From: Thamnidium elegans
Taxonomy: Eukaryota; Mucoromycota; Mucoromycetes; Mucorales; Mucoraceae
Assembly (NCBI GenBank): GCA_025201345.1
Contig: JAIXMG010000019.1
Location: 248,001 to 312,000 of the forward strand
DNA: 64,000 nucleotides
Direction of reading: 5' to 3'
The first letter of the stretch is position 1. Each line of letters opens with the position of its first letter. The position numbers were made by a program, and so were the translations under genes. Under the pieces are notes generated by a model. It did not search any database. It was given only the letters and a program-made list of their open reading frames with translations, and was not told the origin of the DNA. This document shows, one piece after another, positions 1-10,769 of this stretch.

Positions 1-51
1 AACTATTGTTTGATTTGTATTTTAAAACTCAATATATATATTTTTTTTAGT

Positions 52-1270
52 ATGTCTCAAGCAGCCAAAGATTGTGCTAGTGGTACATTTGGTGGTATCG
101 TTCAAGTTCTTAGTGGTCAAGTAAGTTGAATGTTTATATTATGGAAAAAGGGAGGGAGGGGGGGGAAGCCTATTTTTTTTTCTAACTTGTTTGCCACATC
201 TATTTTTTTTTTAGCCTTTTGACACGGTGAAAGTCGTGAGTAAAAAAAAACACATAAATATCTGGATTTTAAAATTCAGATTATAAGTCAGGACGAAACT
301 AATACTAATGATTACATAGCGTTTACAAACACAATCAACTACCAACCCTTTATATACCGGTATGATGGATTGTGTCAAGAAGACTCATGCTAAGGAAGGT
401 TTTGGAGGTTTTTACAAGGTAAAAGGAGAGAAAAACAAAAAAGTTACATGTTTTAAGTATTACTATATACGGCAACATTTACTTATTATTTTTTTTTGGT
501 GGTGCATAAAAAGGGTACTATGACACCTTTAGTTGGTATTGGTGCATGTGTTTCTATTCAATTCGTAGTTCTGGAAGCTATGAAACGTCATTTCTCTTCT
601 CTCAATGGAAAGGGAGATTTCTTGAGTAACGGACAACTTTATTTAGCTGGTGCCGCTAGTGGTGTTGCCAATTCTTTTGTTTCAGGACCCGTTGAGCATA
701 TCCGTACTAGACTTCAAGTCCAAACCGGAACTGGATTCAGTGGACCTATTGATTGTATTCGTCAAATTTACCGTTCTCACGGTATTTCTGGTATTTATAA
801 GGGTCAAGCTATCACTATGGCTCGTGAATTCCAAGGTTATGGTGCTTATTTCTTGGCTTATGAATACTTGGTTCAAGAAGCTATGAAGAAGGGTGGTTTG
901 AAAAATCGTTCTGATTTGCCTACTTGGAAGGTGTGTGCTTTTGGTGCTGCTGCTGGTTACGCCATGTGGTTTACTATCTATCCTATGGATGCTATCAAGT
1001 CCAAGTTACAAACTGACGGCTTCACTCCTGAAACTAAAAAGTATTCTTCTGCATTAGATTGTGCTCGCAAGACTTTTGCAAAGGAAGGTGTTTCGGGTTT
1101 CTTTAGAGGTGTTGGCCCTTGTTTATTACGTGCTGCTCCTGTAAATGCCGCCACTTTTGTTGGGTAAGTTTAATTGACAATGATTTGTTTATTTTTTATT
1201 AATTTTTATTTATTTTTTTTAAAAAATGTATAGTTTTGAAATGGCTATGCGTGTATTAAAGGACTATTAG
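52..1270 (+). CDS. Mitochondrial carrier family protein, YMC1/YMC2-like
   Basis: Inner-membrane mitochondrial solute carrier of the SLC25 family, closest by recall to the fungal Ymc1/Ymc2 branch (organic or amino acid transport; exact substrate not deducible). Exons 52-120, 215-235, 320-418, 514-1163, 1234-1270 give 291 aa, all phases closing. Three carrier repeats are visible: PFDTVKVRLQTQ across exons 2-3, the degenerate second signature [11 protein letters not shown], and [13 protein letters not shown]. The stretch [17 protein letters not shown] after repeat 1 is typical of the Ymc branch. The ATG at 52 directly follows a TTTTTTTTAG, so it may lie just inside an exon whose upstream part is outside the window; the residues after it fit the usual N-terminus. 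The third intron ends in AAAAAG rather than TAG or CAG. Family call is firm, substrate is not. Confidence 0.88.
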
Positions 1271-2357
1271 ATAATTGTATTATATATTTAAAACATCTCA
1301 AAAAAAAAAAAAAAAAAGATGTGTATTTTTAAGAAGGATATGATTCCCCAGATATTGGTTTTTACTTGCGAAATAAAAATCCTATATTCTCTATATTTAT
1401 TGTTGTAAAGTATCGGAAAACTATATCGTTTTCTAAATACCTCATTAGGCATTACAGATATCTAAACTAACTTGATCTGCTGTTTTTGGCGCCATATTCA
1501 TAGTGTGTACATAAAAATAATACCTAATATATTCAACAACAACGAATACGCTATTTATATACATTGAAGTTGCATCGAAGAAGATGTTTTCAAAAGGGGA
1601 AAAGAGAAAGAAGGAGGATTATACATTATTATACATTGAACATGTGCATTTAAATATATCAAGTGGCAATTTTTTTTTAATTATCTATATCGCGTCAAAT
1701 GGTAAACATCGTAAAATATACTCACTATTTAGCTTACATTACATATATTATGCCTGTATCAAGATTTATACTAAACTAGGGAACGTTTTATTTATTTGTT
1801 ACACATTTACGCACTGGTAAAAACTGTTATATATACACTTTTAAATCAATATATAATCAAATAAAAATATATTTAAATAAACCTTCTAAATTTAACCACT
1901 GTCATTTTGTAATATATTTTCAATTAATTAGGATCATCATTCTTATATAAAAATAGTTTATAACCGATGTATTATTGTCTTTCTTTATGATATCAAAAAA
2001 TATTTGTATATCAAAAAATAAAATAAAAAATGCAGGGTTATATTATACGCATAACTGAGTATTTTAGGGGGGAGTAAAGAAGGCTAACTAAGTCAGTGCC
2101 TATAACACCAAGAATAATCAAAATTGATCTATACAAAAAAAAAAACCTATAGCTTACCGTATCTCGAAGCGTAAAGATGCATACATATGTAAGTTTTACA
2201 CACAAAACAAAGAATTTTTTTTTTTTTACGTGTATATAAAGAAGTTTTTGATCGAATAACTTTCTTTTTTTTTTTCTCGCTCTTCATCTTTCATTTATAC
2301 TCTCTTTAATAGTCTCTCTTCCCCTTATACATTCCTTATAATTTATTTATTTTTGAA
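1271..2357. other. Intergenic, about 1.1 kb
   Basis: Very AT-rich spacer between the carrier and the HMG-box gene, with poly-A and poly-T runs. The short open frame at 1584-1820 has no recognisable motif and low-complexity composition, so it is not called as a gene. Only the TATA-like element near its right end stands out. Confidence 0.6.
2233..2240 (+). promoter_or_regulatory. TATA-like element upstream of HMG-box gene
   Basis: TATATAAA lies 118 nt before the ATG at 2358 and is followed by a long T/C-rich stretch (about 2260-2330) common in fungal promoters. Position and sequence are seen directly; function is inferred. Confidence 0.4.
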
Positions 2358-3432
2358 ATGAAGAAATCATCTAGCGTTTATAATGTCTCTAAAAAAAACC
2401 CCACTTCCGTCCAAAAAATCCCTCGTCCAATGAACTGTTTCATGACTTATCGAGTAGAAAAGCAACAACACATTGTCGAGCAATGTCCTGGTGCTAATCA
2501 TCGTGATATTTCCAAGATTGTTGCAAAGTGGTGGAGAGAGTTACCCGCTGCTGAAAAGGAACCTTATCGTATAAAAGCCGCTAAAGCAAAGGCTGAACAT
2601 TTGGAAAAGTACGTCTTTATTTATTTAGACTGATTTGAATCATAGAATTGACTTTTTTTTTTTTTTTTTTTTTGATAGGTACCCCGAGTACAAGTTTTGC
2701 CCTAAAAAGAAGGCTTCTAAACCTAGACCTTACAAGAAGCGTCCTGAAAACCAATTTACTGCTCGTGATTTCGAAAACAAGCATCAGCTTTTTTCACTGT
2801 ATCACGACGGAAAGCTTCCTGACCCCTCCACTCCTAGACCTACCGAGTACGACGAATGCGAATTCTTACTAGATAATAAACCGGTCAAGCAACCTAGCAG
2901 ATCTACCAAATCTAAAAAGAAGGCATCTCTTGATCACGAACAATACCCTTCGCCTGCTTCATCCTATCCCGGACGTAACGATGACCATCAGCTCGAGCTC
3001 TTTGATAATCAGCAAGCATCTAATCTTCAATATCATAGTCCTCACAGCGCCGGACTCTTGTTTCCACCAGTCAATGCCTTGTATTACGGCGGCTCTTCTG
3101 TCCCTTCGCAATCGGTTTATTCCGCTTCCGCTAGTCCCTACTCTACTGGTCAACATTACACCCATGAAGATCCAAGCATGGCGGAAACAACAATAAGCTA
3201 TCAACTTTATCCTGACCACTACGGATACGCTGATGTTCAACCAGCAGTATATGGTTATCCGGTTCAATACCATTACACGAACCCTCGCCCATGCTACGGA
3301 TACAATGCTGAAGCAATCTTTGCTGATCCTTCTAGTTGCCATCCCCTCGATACTCACGATAGTCATCAAAGTGGATTTACTAATGGTTATTTAATTGCCC
3401 CTACCCTTTTAACTACACCATTTTATTATTAA
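2358..3432 (+). CDS. HMG-box (MATA_HMG type) transcription factor
   Basis: Sequence-specific DNA-binding protein, predicted nuclear. Exons 2358-2608 and 2679-3432 (intron GTACGT...GATAG) give 334 aa. Residues about 20-86 form one HMG box: it starts IPRPMNCFMTYR, has the conserved VAKWWRELPAAEKEPY core and crosses the intron at LEK/YPEYKF, followed by a basic KKKASKPRPYKKR tail. This is the MATA_HMG/Ste11/Rox1 style of box. The rest (about residues 110-334) is low-complexity, rich in Ser, Tyr, Pro and His, as in activation regions. In Mucoromycota the sexM/sexP mating genes are also HMG proteins but sit between tptA and rnhA. The neighbours here, a carrier and glyoxalase I, do not match, so a general regulator is more likely. 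Confidence 0.85.
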
Positions 3433-4662
3433 ATAATTTCATTATACCTTTTTGTTCATTTTCTCCCTCTCTCTTTTTTTTTTCTCTCTCTCCCCCCCAA
3501 AAAAAAAAACTTATAATTTAAAATATAGAATTCATTAAATAAAAACTGGTTTTTTTTTTTTTTTTACTTATTTTCATTATTCTGTAACTATGCTAACTGA
3601 TTTTTTAGTCACACGATGAGCTCTTTTTTATAGTGCATAAGCGGTAGGAGGATCAAAAAGAAAATCCGGTAAAATGTAAGGTCTTGAGACGAGAAGCAAA
3701 AAAAAAGAAAGGCCCGGGTATAAGCGGATTCAGGAGGTTCCTTCTAAAATAAAATAAAATAAAAGGCGCGAATAGCTAGCAAGGAAAGACAGTATATCGA
3801 TACTTTGTAATAAATCAAACCGGAATCAACATTAAATTATTTTTGACAACATAACAATATTCTTTTTTTTTGAGTCTCTGACAAGCAAATTTTGATTAGC
3901 GTACAGGAAACACTTGCAAACACTTTTGTTACAAGGGATCTTGATTCTTCACTACATACAGAGTACGAGTTGCTTTCTTTTTGATATTGGCATTCATTAA
4001 CTCCAAGCTCCTTGTTCCACACCGTTTAATTAATTCCTGTGCGCTAAAATATTTGTATGTTTCCGCACTATGGTAAGAATCTTATTCATAGTTAAGCTTT
4101 TGCAAACATAAACCTCTCTGGATTCGATGATGACATCAGTTGTCTCAATTTCATTTGTGTATGTGTGGTTGTTTGGTCCATGAATAGGCTATTTTTATAA
4201 CAAAAATGGTTCTCCTCAATACATAGTTACTTTTTGGCTTTAGCTGTTGACAATGTTGGCAGTATTACCCTTGTAAACTTTAATAAGGCTTAAAAATATG
4301 ATCAAATGGTGCTCTATAAAGAGACCAATGTTTTCAAAAATGTGTCCGATTGACGGATACGTAAGGTTGACGATTGTTTTTAAACGTCAGTGTACTCAAA
4401 CTACCCTAGTCTTACAAATACGAGATATATAAAAAATCGCCTAGATAATTCTTATACGCGTAATCATTAGCAAATGCTCTATTAATTAATAATCAAAAGA
4501 CTCGACTTCGGTGGAACAACTGCAAACATTAAATTTCATTGGCTAATTTGAGCCAAACCCTCTTTTTTTTAAAAAAGTATAAATGATGTAATTTCTATAT
4601 TTTTTTTTATTTTTTTACAAAATACGTCTTTTTCTTCTTTAAAAAAAAAACTTTTTCTTAAA
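3433..4662. other. Intergenic, about 1.2 kb
   Basis: AT-rich spacer. The minus-strand frame at 3837-4022 shows no domain or splice-supported extension. T-rich and A-rich runs occur at 4560-4655 just before the glyoxalase ATG. Nothing else was recognised. Confidence 0.6.
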
Positions 4663-5344
4663 ATGTCTACTGACCCTTCCAAGTACACCTTTAACCATAC
4701 TATGATCCGTGTTAAGGATCCCAAGGCTTCTCTCCATTTCTATACTGATATTCTCGGTATGAAGTATGTAAAAATCGCGAATTTATGCTTAGGATAAGGC
4801 AAAAACTAAAGTTTTTTTCTAGGTTTCTCACAAAGAGTGAATTCCCTCAAAGTAAGTTCACTCTTTACTTTTTGGCCTATGTTGATTCTGTCCCCGAGTC
4901 CGAAGAAGAAAAGAGAAAGTTAGCTTTCAGCATACCCGGTGTTCTTGAGTTGACCCAGTAAGTTCATATAAAAAAAACAAAAAGTTAAAAAAAAAAAGGG
5001 TTATTAATCGGTAAAAAAAAAAAAAAAAAAGTAACTGGGGTACAGAAGACCAAGCCGATTTTTCTTATAGCAACGGTAACGGAGAAGAAGGTCGTGGTTT
5101 CGGCCACATCGCTATCGTTGTTGATAACATTGAAAAGGCGTGTGAACGTTTTGAATCTATGGGAGTTAAGTTTATCAAAAAGTTGACCGATGGCACCATG
5201 AAGAGCATTGCCTTCATTGCTGATCCTGATAACTATTGGGTTGAGGTAAGCAAAAAGAAAATGTTATATACGAAAGTATAAATAATAAAATAAAAAAAAT
5301 AGGTTATCACCAACCCCAAGTATGCCGGTGCCGCTCCTGTTTAA
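4663..5344 (+). CDS. GLO1: Glyoxalase I (lactoylglutathione lyase)
   Basis: Isomerises the methylglyoxal-glutathione hemithioacetal to S-lactoylglutathione in the cytosol. Exons 4663-4763, 4823-4957, 5032-5245, 5303-5344 give 163 aa, the length of a single-domain GLO1 as in animals; yeast GLO1 is a tandem duplication. Motifs in order: [11 protein letters not shown] (first metal-binding strand), [18 protein letters not shown] (crossing intron 2), GFGHIAI, GVKFIKK, and [12 protein letters not shown] with the C-terminal Glu ligand. A GTAAGT inside exon 2 (CAAAGTAAGTTC) is not used, because read-through encodes the conserved QSKFTLYFL. Intron 2 ends in a run of A then AAG, an unusual acceptor shared by other genes here. 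Confident call. Confidence 0.95.
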
Positions 5345-6462
5345 ATATGACATAATAAATATTTCATTTCCCACAGAAAAAAAAAAAAAAAAGTTTACGT
5401 TGATATAAAAGTGTAATGCTCTTTTTTAGCTCAGAAATATGTACATATGCACCTGATTTGGAATAAAAGTCTAAAGTCTTGAACAAGTACGAAATCCCTT
5501 TTTAATTTTAAAAAATTAGCTATGTTGCTATAACAGTCGTGTCACTATCGTATTTGTGTTGCTATGATAAATATAATGTAGACATCTTCGTTCCAGACTA
5601 AGTTGATCAGGTGTTTAGGCAACTTTCTGGTCAAATACTAAGACTAAACAGAAGAGGTTTATTTACTCAAGTATTCAGGAAAACAATTGATAGAATGTTG
5701 AATTAAGTTTTTGCCGTAATAGTCGAAGTATTGACTGTATTGAAAACATAAACGATTGATTATTAAACATATAGTATCTATTTTACCAGACAAATGCTTT
5801 CTTCTCCGGATTTAATAATATGTAATTGTACGATTTTTTCTTGCTTAATCAACGTACCAATAGATTTTTCGAACGTGAAAATAATATATCATCATTAACA
5901 ATAATCTAATTTCGTAAAATAAAATAAGCTTAAACTAGGTCAAGTATTTAGTTTAGATGCTTAATACTTACTTTATCCACTTCTGGTGTATTTACAATTA
6001 CATTGGATGCTCGGGAACTAGTATATGTCTTATTAATGTTGGATAAAGCTATTTCAGTATTGTTGTTTGTAGTTAGGCATACTCGTATATTATACGTCAA
6101 TCTTGTTACACAAGATTTTCCGCGAGATTAACAATTGATTGAATATTTAAGATTCATTAACTGAGTATAAACTTCCTGTTTGATGAGGTTGGTTCCGCTT
6201 TCCTTTTTACCTAAAGCGCCTGAAAAAATCCTAGTTTGGTTATTTTAAAAAACTATGAACACGAGGCTACGTTTGGATCCCAGAATGATACGTTACTATT
6301 GAGCGTACAAGTACATTTTAGATATTAAAGCACATTGTTTTTTTTTTTTTATAAATATTCACCCAATTAAAAAAAAAAATCCAAGACACTATATATAAAG
6401 AGAAAATTATTAAAATTAATATTTGAACAAACACATCTCTCTTTTAACAAAACAAAAAAAAA
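5345..6462. other. Intergenic, about 1.1 kb
   Basis: AT-rich spacer with no convincing open frame on either strand. It contains the presumed promoter of the defensin-like gene at its right end. Confidence 0.6.
6392..6399 (+). promoter_or_regulatory. TATA box of the defensin-like gene
   Basis: TATATAAA sits 64 nt before the last base preceding the ATG at 6463, the usual distance for a short leader. The leader is A-rich (AAAACAAAAAAAAA just before ATG). A strong TATA with a short A-rich leader suggests high or inducible expression; this is inference. Confidence 0.5.
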
Positions 6463-6801
6463 ATGAAGTCTACACTCTACCTCGCTATTTTCGTTGCTAC
6501 TTTGATCATGATGGTGTCTGCAGCACCTAGCCCAAAGAAGACCTGTCAACTTATCAAGGATAATCACGCCAACTCCGTTTGTAAAAAGTACTGTGGAAAA
6601 TCTGGTTATTTGTTAGGCGAATGCGGTACCGAAGGTATCTGTATCTGTAAGAATAAGAAGGCAAAGAAGACTACCAAGAAGGCTATCAAAAAGACCACTA
6701 AAAAGGTATCCAAGAAGTCTTCCGCTAAGAAGTCTACAGTTAAGAAGAATACCGCAAAGAAACCTACCGCTAAGAAGTCTACTGCTTCTAAGAAGCAATA
6801 A
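6463..6801 (+). CDS. Secreted CSαβ defensin-like peptide with lysine-rich H1-like tail
   Basis: Uninterrupted 112-aa protein in three parts. Residues 1-20 are a signal peptide (MKSTLY, hydrophobic core, cleavage near SAA/APS). Residues 28-62 hold six cysteines, C28, C40, C44, C54, C60 and C62, with spacing 11-3-9-5-1. This fits the cysteine-stabilised alpha-beta pattern (C...CxxxC...C...CxC), and GECGTEGIC fits the GXC(X3-9)C gamma-core. Residues 63-112 are a low-complexity basic tail built on xxKK units (TTKK, AKKS, TAKKP), with 23 Lys in 50 residues, like a histone H1 C-terminus. Known fungal defensins usually end soon after the sixth cysteine, so the tail is odd. An antimicrobial or cell-surface-binding role is inferred from fold and charge only. 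No Kex2-like dibasic prosegment precedes the cysteine domain. Confidence 0.75.
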   Translation: MKSTLYLAIFVATLIMMVSAAPSPKKTCQLIKDNHANSVCKKYCGKSGYLLGECGTEGICICKNKKAKKTTKKAIKKTTKKVSKKSSAKKSTVKKNTAKKPTAKKSTASKKQ

Positions 6802-7205
6802 ATATATCATTCCATCTGTTTTTTTTAGACACTCTTTTCAAAATATATTGCATTAATAAAAACACGGATGTAAAAAAAATAAAAAATAAAAAAAGATGTG
6901 TATCAGTGTACCAACCGCTTGAGAATTAGCAAGAGTACGATCTGGAAAGCTTGTTATTTATACATTCATATTTATATAGTAGCGGCTCTATTTGAGGGTG
7001 GAATGCTTCTATTTTTTCAGACTGTGTAAAAATAAGAAAAGAAATATGGTAGCTTGTCCATGAGCTCCACTCGCTTAGTTTACACGATACAGCTAATATT
7101 AAAGTAGTTTCAAATGGTGTTAATACAATAAATTAGAAAATTTTGTTTTATAAATTTTTATTTTCAAATAAACGTTATTAAAAAAAAAAGGTAAAGAGAG
7201 AGTGT
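6802..7205. other. Intergenic, about 0.4 kb
   Basis: AT-rich 3' flank of the defensin-like gene with AATAAA-type signals near 6855 and 6880. No gene seen. Confidence 0.55.
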
Positions 7206-7924
7206 GTGTGTGGAGAACATTATTTACTTCTGGAAAGCCAGTTTACTTCCCTCGTTGATTTGTTTCGAAATGGTAAGAGGGCTCATTACCAAGACGTGAT
7301 AATCGATAATAAGTTGGTTCGTTTCAAGTCCAAGGTATTTCGGGATCTACATAAAAGATTAGCATTTATTTTCTCTATTTTGTTTTCTTTTTCTTTTTTT
7401 TTTTTAGTATAGTACCTTATCAATAGTAGATTCTGTCGAAGAAGAATCCGGAAAGTATGTAAATAAAACAGGAACTTTCAAACCAGGATTATATTTATGT
7501 AAGTCCCAAACTAGTTTATCTAGTCTTTTCTTGTTATCACTCCAATACTTTGAACTATGCATACGCCTATGGCCGAACTCGACAGCATTTTTTATATTTT
7601 AAAGGTGGTATGGCAGTACTTTTTTTACTTTTGGTTTTACAGGAACCTTAAGTGACAAATTAGTGAGTGCAGACGTCTTTTATCCCTGGCGTCGGGATAT
7701 GTACATACAGGTATGTTGTAAGTATCTGCAACAACTTGAACACAGCCGGGATAGTCAAACCAAATAGACATGCGTGTTCTATACTCATGCATATCTGATT
7801 TGATATTCCTTTCTAGGCTAACAACGTCGAAATCAAAGTATTTACATACGTGTTCTTGTTGGATTCATATTCTACGAACATATCTTTCTTGATAACCCTA
7901 TACCTATCTTCATTGAGTTCTTAA
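7206..7924 (+). pseudogene. Possible small gene or decayed gene fragment, unknown
   Basis: Not recognised. One phase-consistent model joins 7206-7334, 7408-7454, 7605-7710 and 7817-7924 (129 aa), with introns GTATTT...TTTTAG, GTATGT...AAAG and GTATGT...TTCTAG. An alternative continuation of exon 2 (GTFKPGLYL up to 7498, donor GTAAGT) would be followed by an acceptor at 7643 that creates a TGA at the junction. The two competing readings, the lack of any known domain and the short poorly bounded reading frame suggest either a fast-evolving small gene or a remnant. Translated pieces such as VSADVFYPWRRD look protein-like rather than random, but I cannot name a family. Confidence 0.3.
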
Positions 7925-8237
7925 ACTTTTGTTTTGACGCAGTTCAGGTACTAAAACTTTCTCGGACCACGAGAGTGCCCGTAGTTATTTTTTTCGGACC
8001 GCGGGGTACCCGATCAGAATGATCTGCGTCGTGGTCGTAAATTTTATAAAACGCAAGTCAGGAGTATTTAATGTCTGACATTCCATATGCTTATCTTACT
8101 AATACATATAACGTATAATACAGCATATGAATAGGAACATATTCTATTTGCATGAATTCTTTTGTAAAGAACCAAAGGGGTATATTTATACACTCTTCCT
8201 CTCTCTTTCCCATTATTTCTTTTTTCTTTAAAAAAAA
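7925..8237. other. Intergenic, about 0.3 kb
   Basis: Spacer before the first acyl-CoA ligase gene. It contains short GC-richer segments (CGGACCACGAG near 7966, GCGTCGTGGTCG near 8027) with weak inverted complementarity; no gene seen. A T/C-rich leader precedes the ATG at 8238. Confidence 0.5.
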
Positions 8238-8506
8238 ATGATTATCGAATCTCTTAAACCTAAATCTCCTATCCCGGACGTAACCGTTTACCAATTCTTA
8301 TTTAAAGATAATCATAGATTAGTAGATCGAAATAAACCTTGTTATATCGATGCCGAAGATTCAACAAAGTTTATTTCATTTGCTGATTTCGAGAACTTAA
8401 TTTTAAGATTTGCAGCAGGCTTGAAGTTTAATTTCCCAGATTTCGCCTTAGGTGATGTTGTAGCCATGTACTCTCCCAGCGATGTAAGTATATACACTAT
8501 CAAAAC

Positions 8507-8552
<46 letters not shown>

Positions 8553-10390
8553 ACTGACATAAATATCAAGATATATTTTTCTGCTGTTGCTCATGGTTCT
8601 GTTGTTGCCGGTAAAGTTTTTTTTTTTTTTTTGCACATTCCTTCCATCCCTCATCCCCTTTTTAACATAATATGTACTTTTTTTAAAATTAGGTGGTGCA
8701 TTTGCAGCAATCGATCACTCGTGTAACTCTGAACTTGCTGCTGATTGTTTACAAACAGTAAAAGCCAAGATAATCGTAGCCCACGCCGAAACGCTTACGC
8801 GAGCAAAAGAAGCAGCTCAATTTGTAGGAATTCCAGTTAAGAATATATTTGTACTTGGAGAAGAAGATATCGATGGAACTTTATCTATACATAATGCAAT
8901 GTGGAACCATCATCATTTAGCAACTCCTGTTAAACTTACAAAAGAACAGATATCTACAATTCCTTGTTATTTTTATTATACGTCTGGTACAACTGGAAAA
9001 AAGAAGGCAGTAGCTACAACGTAAGTATATTTTTTTTTTAAATGATTTTTTATTAATTTTTTTTTTTTTGGGTATAAAAAAGTCAGAGTAATATGATTAG
9101 TTGGTTATCTTCTATGCCTGAATGGTACCCTACGGAAACGTTATTTCTATCACATACTGAGCCTCATCACGGAAGTGCTTTAATTTTCGCAATGCATTTA
9201 CATATCATGCACAACTACACAACCTACATCTTGACCAAATTTACATTTGAAAGGTACCTGTGCGCAATTCAAACCAATAAAGTAAATATTATTAGCTTGC
9301 AACCTTGGATGGCAGCAGTTATTTCAAAAGAAGAGTCGATTGTTTCTCAATACGACATATCCTCAGTAAGATTTGCGCACTGTTCTGGATCTCCTGTAAG
9401 TAAGAACTTGTGCTCGTTGTTTTATAAAAAGTTTGATATTTCACTTGTTAATATGTACGGGATGACCGAGACAATGCTACCATTTATAAACGATTATGAG
9501 TTATCGAAGGAAGGTGAGCTGATTTGAGTGTATTTTTTATTAACTATACGATTTCTAAATAAAACTATATATAATTGTAGGTCATGTAGGCACTTTATCT
9601 CCAAACTTTTGTTGCAAGTTAATCAATGACGAAGGAAATGGTAAGCTTTTTATTTTATATCTGTCTGTAATTCGGGGATTGATTTTTTTTATATCTATTT
9701 TAGAGGTTGGGTATGACGAAGTTGGAGAACTATGCATAAAAGAACCTACACAAAAACTGGTAATAATCAAAATAAATAGTAGTTACCCAAATTATTCGTT
9801 TATCTAAAATATAAAAAAATAGGGGTATTATAATAATACAAAAGCAAATGGAGAATCTTTTGATGAAGATGGATATTTTCATACAGGAGATCTTTTTCAA
9901 GTAAACGAAAAAGGTATTTTCACTCACATTGATCGAATTAATGATGTTATCAAGTATAAATATAACAAGGTAAAATTAATTATTTCGTTTCATAAATATA
10001 AAAACAATTAAGCATGTATTGAATTTAGATTGCGCCTCAAGAAATTGAAGACGTTTTGGTAAGAAAATATAACATATAGGATTAAATATAGCGACTGATT
10101 ATACTCTTAAAAACCAGATGACTCACCCATTAGTTGTCGGTGCTGCTGTAGTCGGTGCCCTTTCAGAAGAAGAAGGAGTGTATCTTATACGCGCCTTTGT
10201 CGTTCTAAAAAAAAGCGATCAAGATATAGAACAATCCAAGCAGGAGATTATTGACATTACAAAAGCACAACTTTCCGATTTAAAGCAACTCCGTGGAGGT
10301 TTATATGTTCTAGATGACTTGCCTAGAAATAACACAGGAAAAATAAACCGTCGTGCTCTTCGTCAGTATAATGTAGACAATCTTAGATAA
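8238..10390 (+). CDS. AMP-dependent acyl-CoA ligase (4-coumarate-CoA ligase-like), copy A
   Basis: Adenylate-forming enzyme that activates a carboxylic acid with ATP and transfers it to CoA or another acceptor; substrate unknown. Exons 8238-8483, 8571-8610, 8693-9020, 9083-9513, 9581-9640, 9704-9759, 9823-9969, 10029-10058, 10118-10390 give 536 aa with all phases closing. Motifs: P-loop-like YYTSGTTGKKKA (A3), MYGMTET (A5), GYFHTGD at about 404-410 (A7), HIDRINDVIKYK (A8) and the catalytic Lys region NNTGKINRRALR (A10). The C-terminus VDNLR lacks a peroxisomal SKL-type signal, although many fungal 4CL-like enzymes carry one. Intron 1 holds an A run of nearly 40. Head-to-tail with copy B, which shares its intron positions; this copy keeps the standard catalytic motifs. 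Confidence 0.9.
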
Positions 10391-10769
10391 ATAAACCAAT
10401 TATTTTAATCTAAAGCAAAGACTACAACTACATAATAGAGATGGGTTTTAAGGTTATATAACAGTTTCTGTTTTTAAAAAGTTTTCAGAGTATGAATACG
10501 AATTTTTTCTTTACTGAAAAAAACGTACATCTCTCCTACCGAAACTCACGTAATAGACAACGGTAGGATTATCTATTACCCTCTTTCCCTGGAAAATCAT
10601 GCAGTTGTTACTATAGCAAGAAAAGGGTTTCCTTAATTAAATACATATAATGCATGCACTTAGCCTAAACTATTTACTCAAAGTATATATTTCATACACG
10701 CATATATATACGTGATATACAGAACTCGTTTTCTTTTTTTTTTTTTTCTCTTTTTTATTATTCTCGAAA
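10391..10769. other. Intergenic between the tandem ligase genes
   Basis: A 379-bp AT-rich spacer carrying the end of copy A and the promoter of copy B. A TATATATA stretch lies near 10700 and a T-run at 10733-10755 precedes the copy B start. No gene. Confidence 0.55.

Noticed and set aside
2358..3432. HMG gene as the Mucorales mating-type locus
   Set aside because: Flanking genes are a mitochondrial carrier and glyoxalase I, not the expected triose-phosphate transporter and RNA helicase.
4853..4858. GTAAGT within glyoxalase exon 2 as a splice donor
   Set aside because: Read-through encodes the conserved QSKFTLYFL of glyoxalase I, so the site is not needed and its use would destroy the domain.
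7938..8035. Short inverted matches (GACGCAG/CTGCGTC, GGACCACGA/TCGTGGTC) that could be ends of a small element
   Set aside because: Arms are short and partly crossing, with no target-site duplication visible; not enough to call a mobile element.
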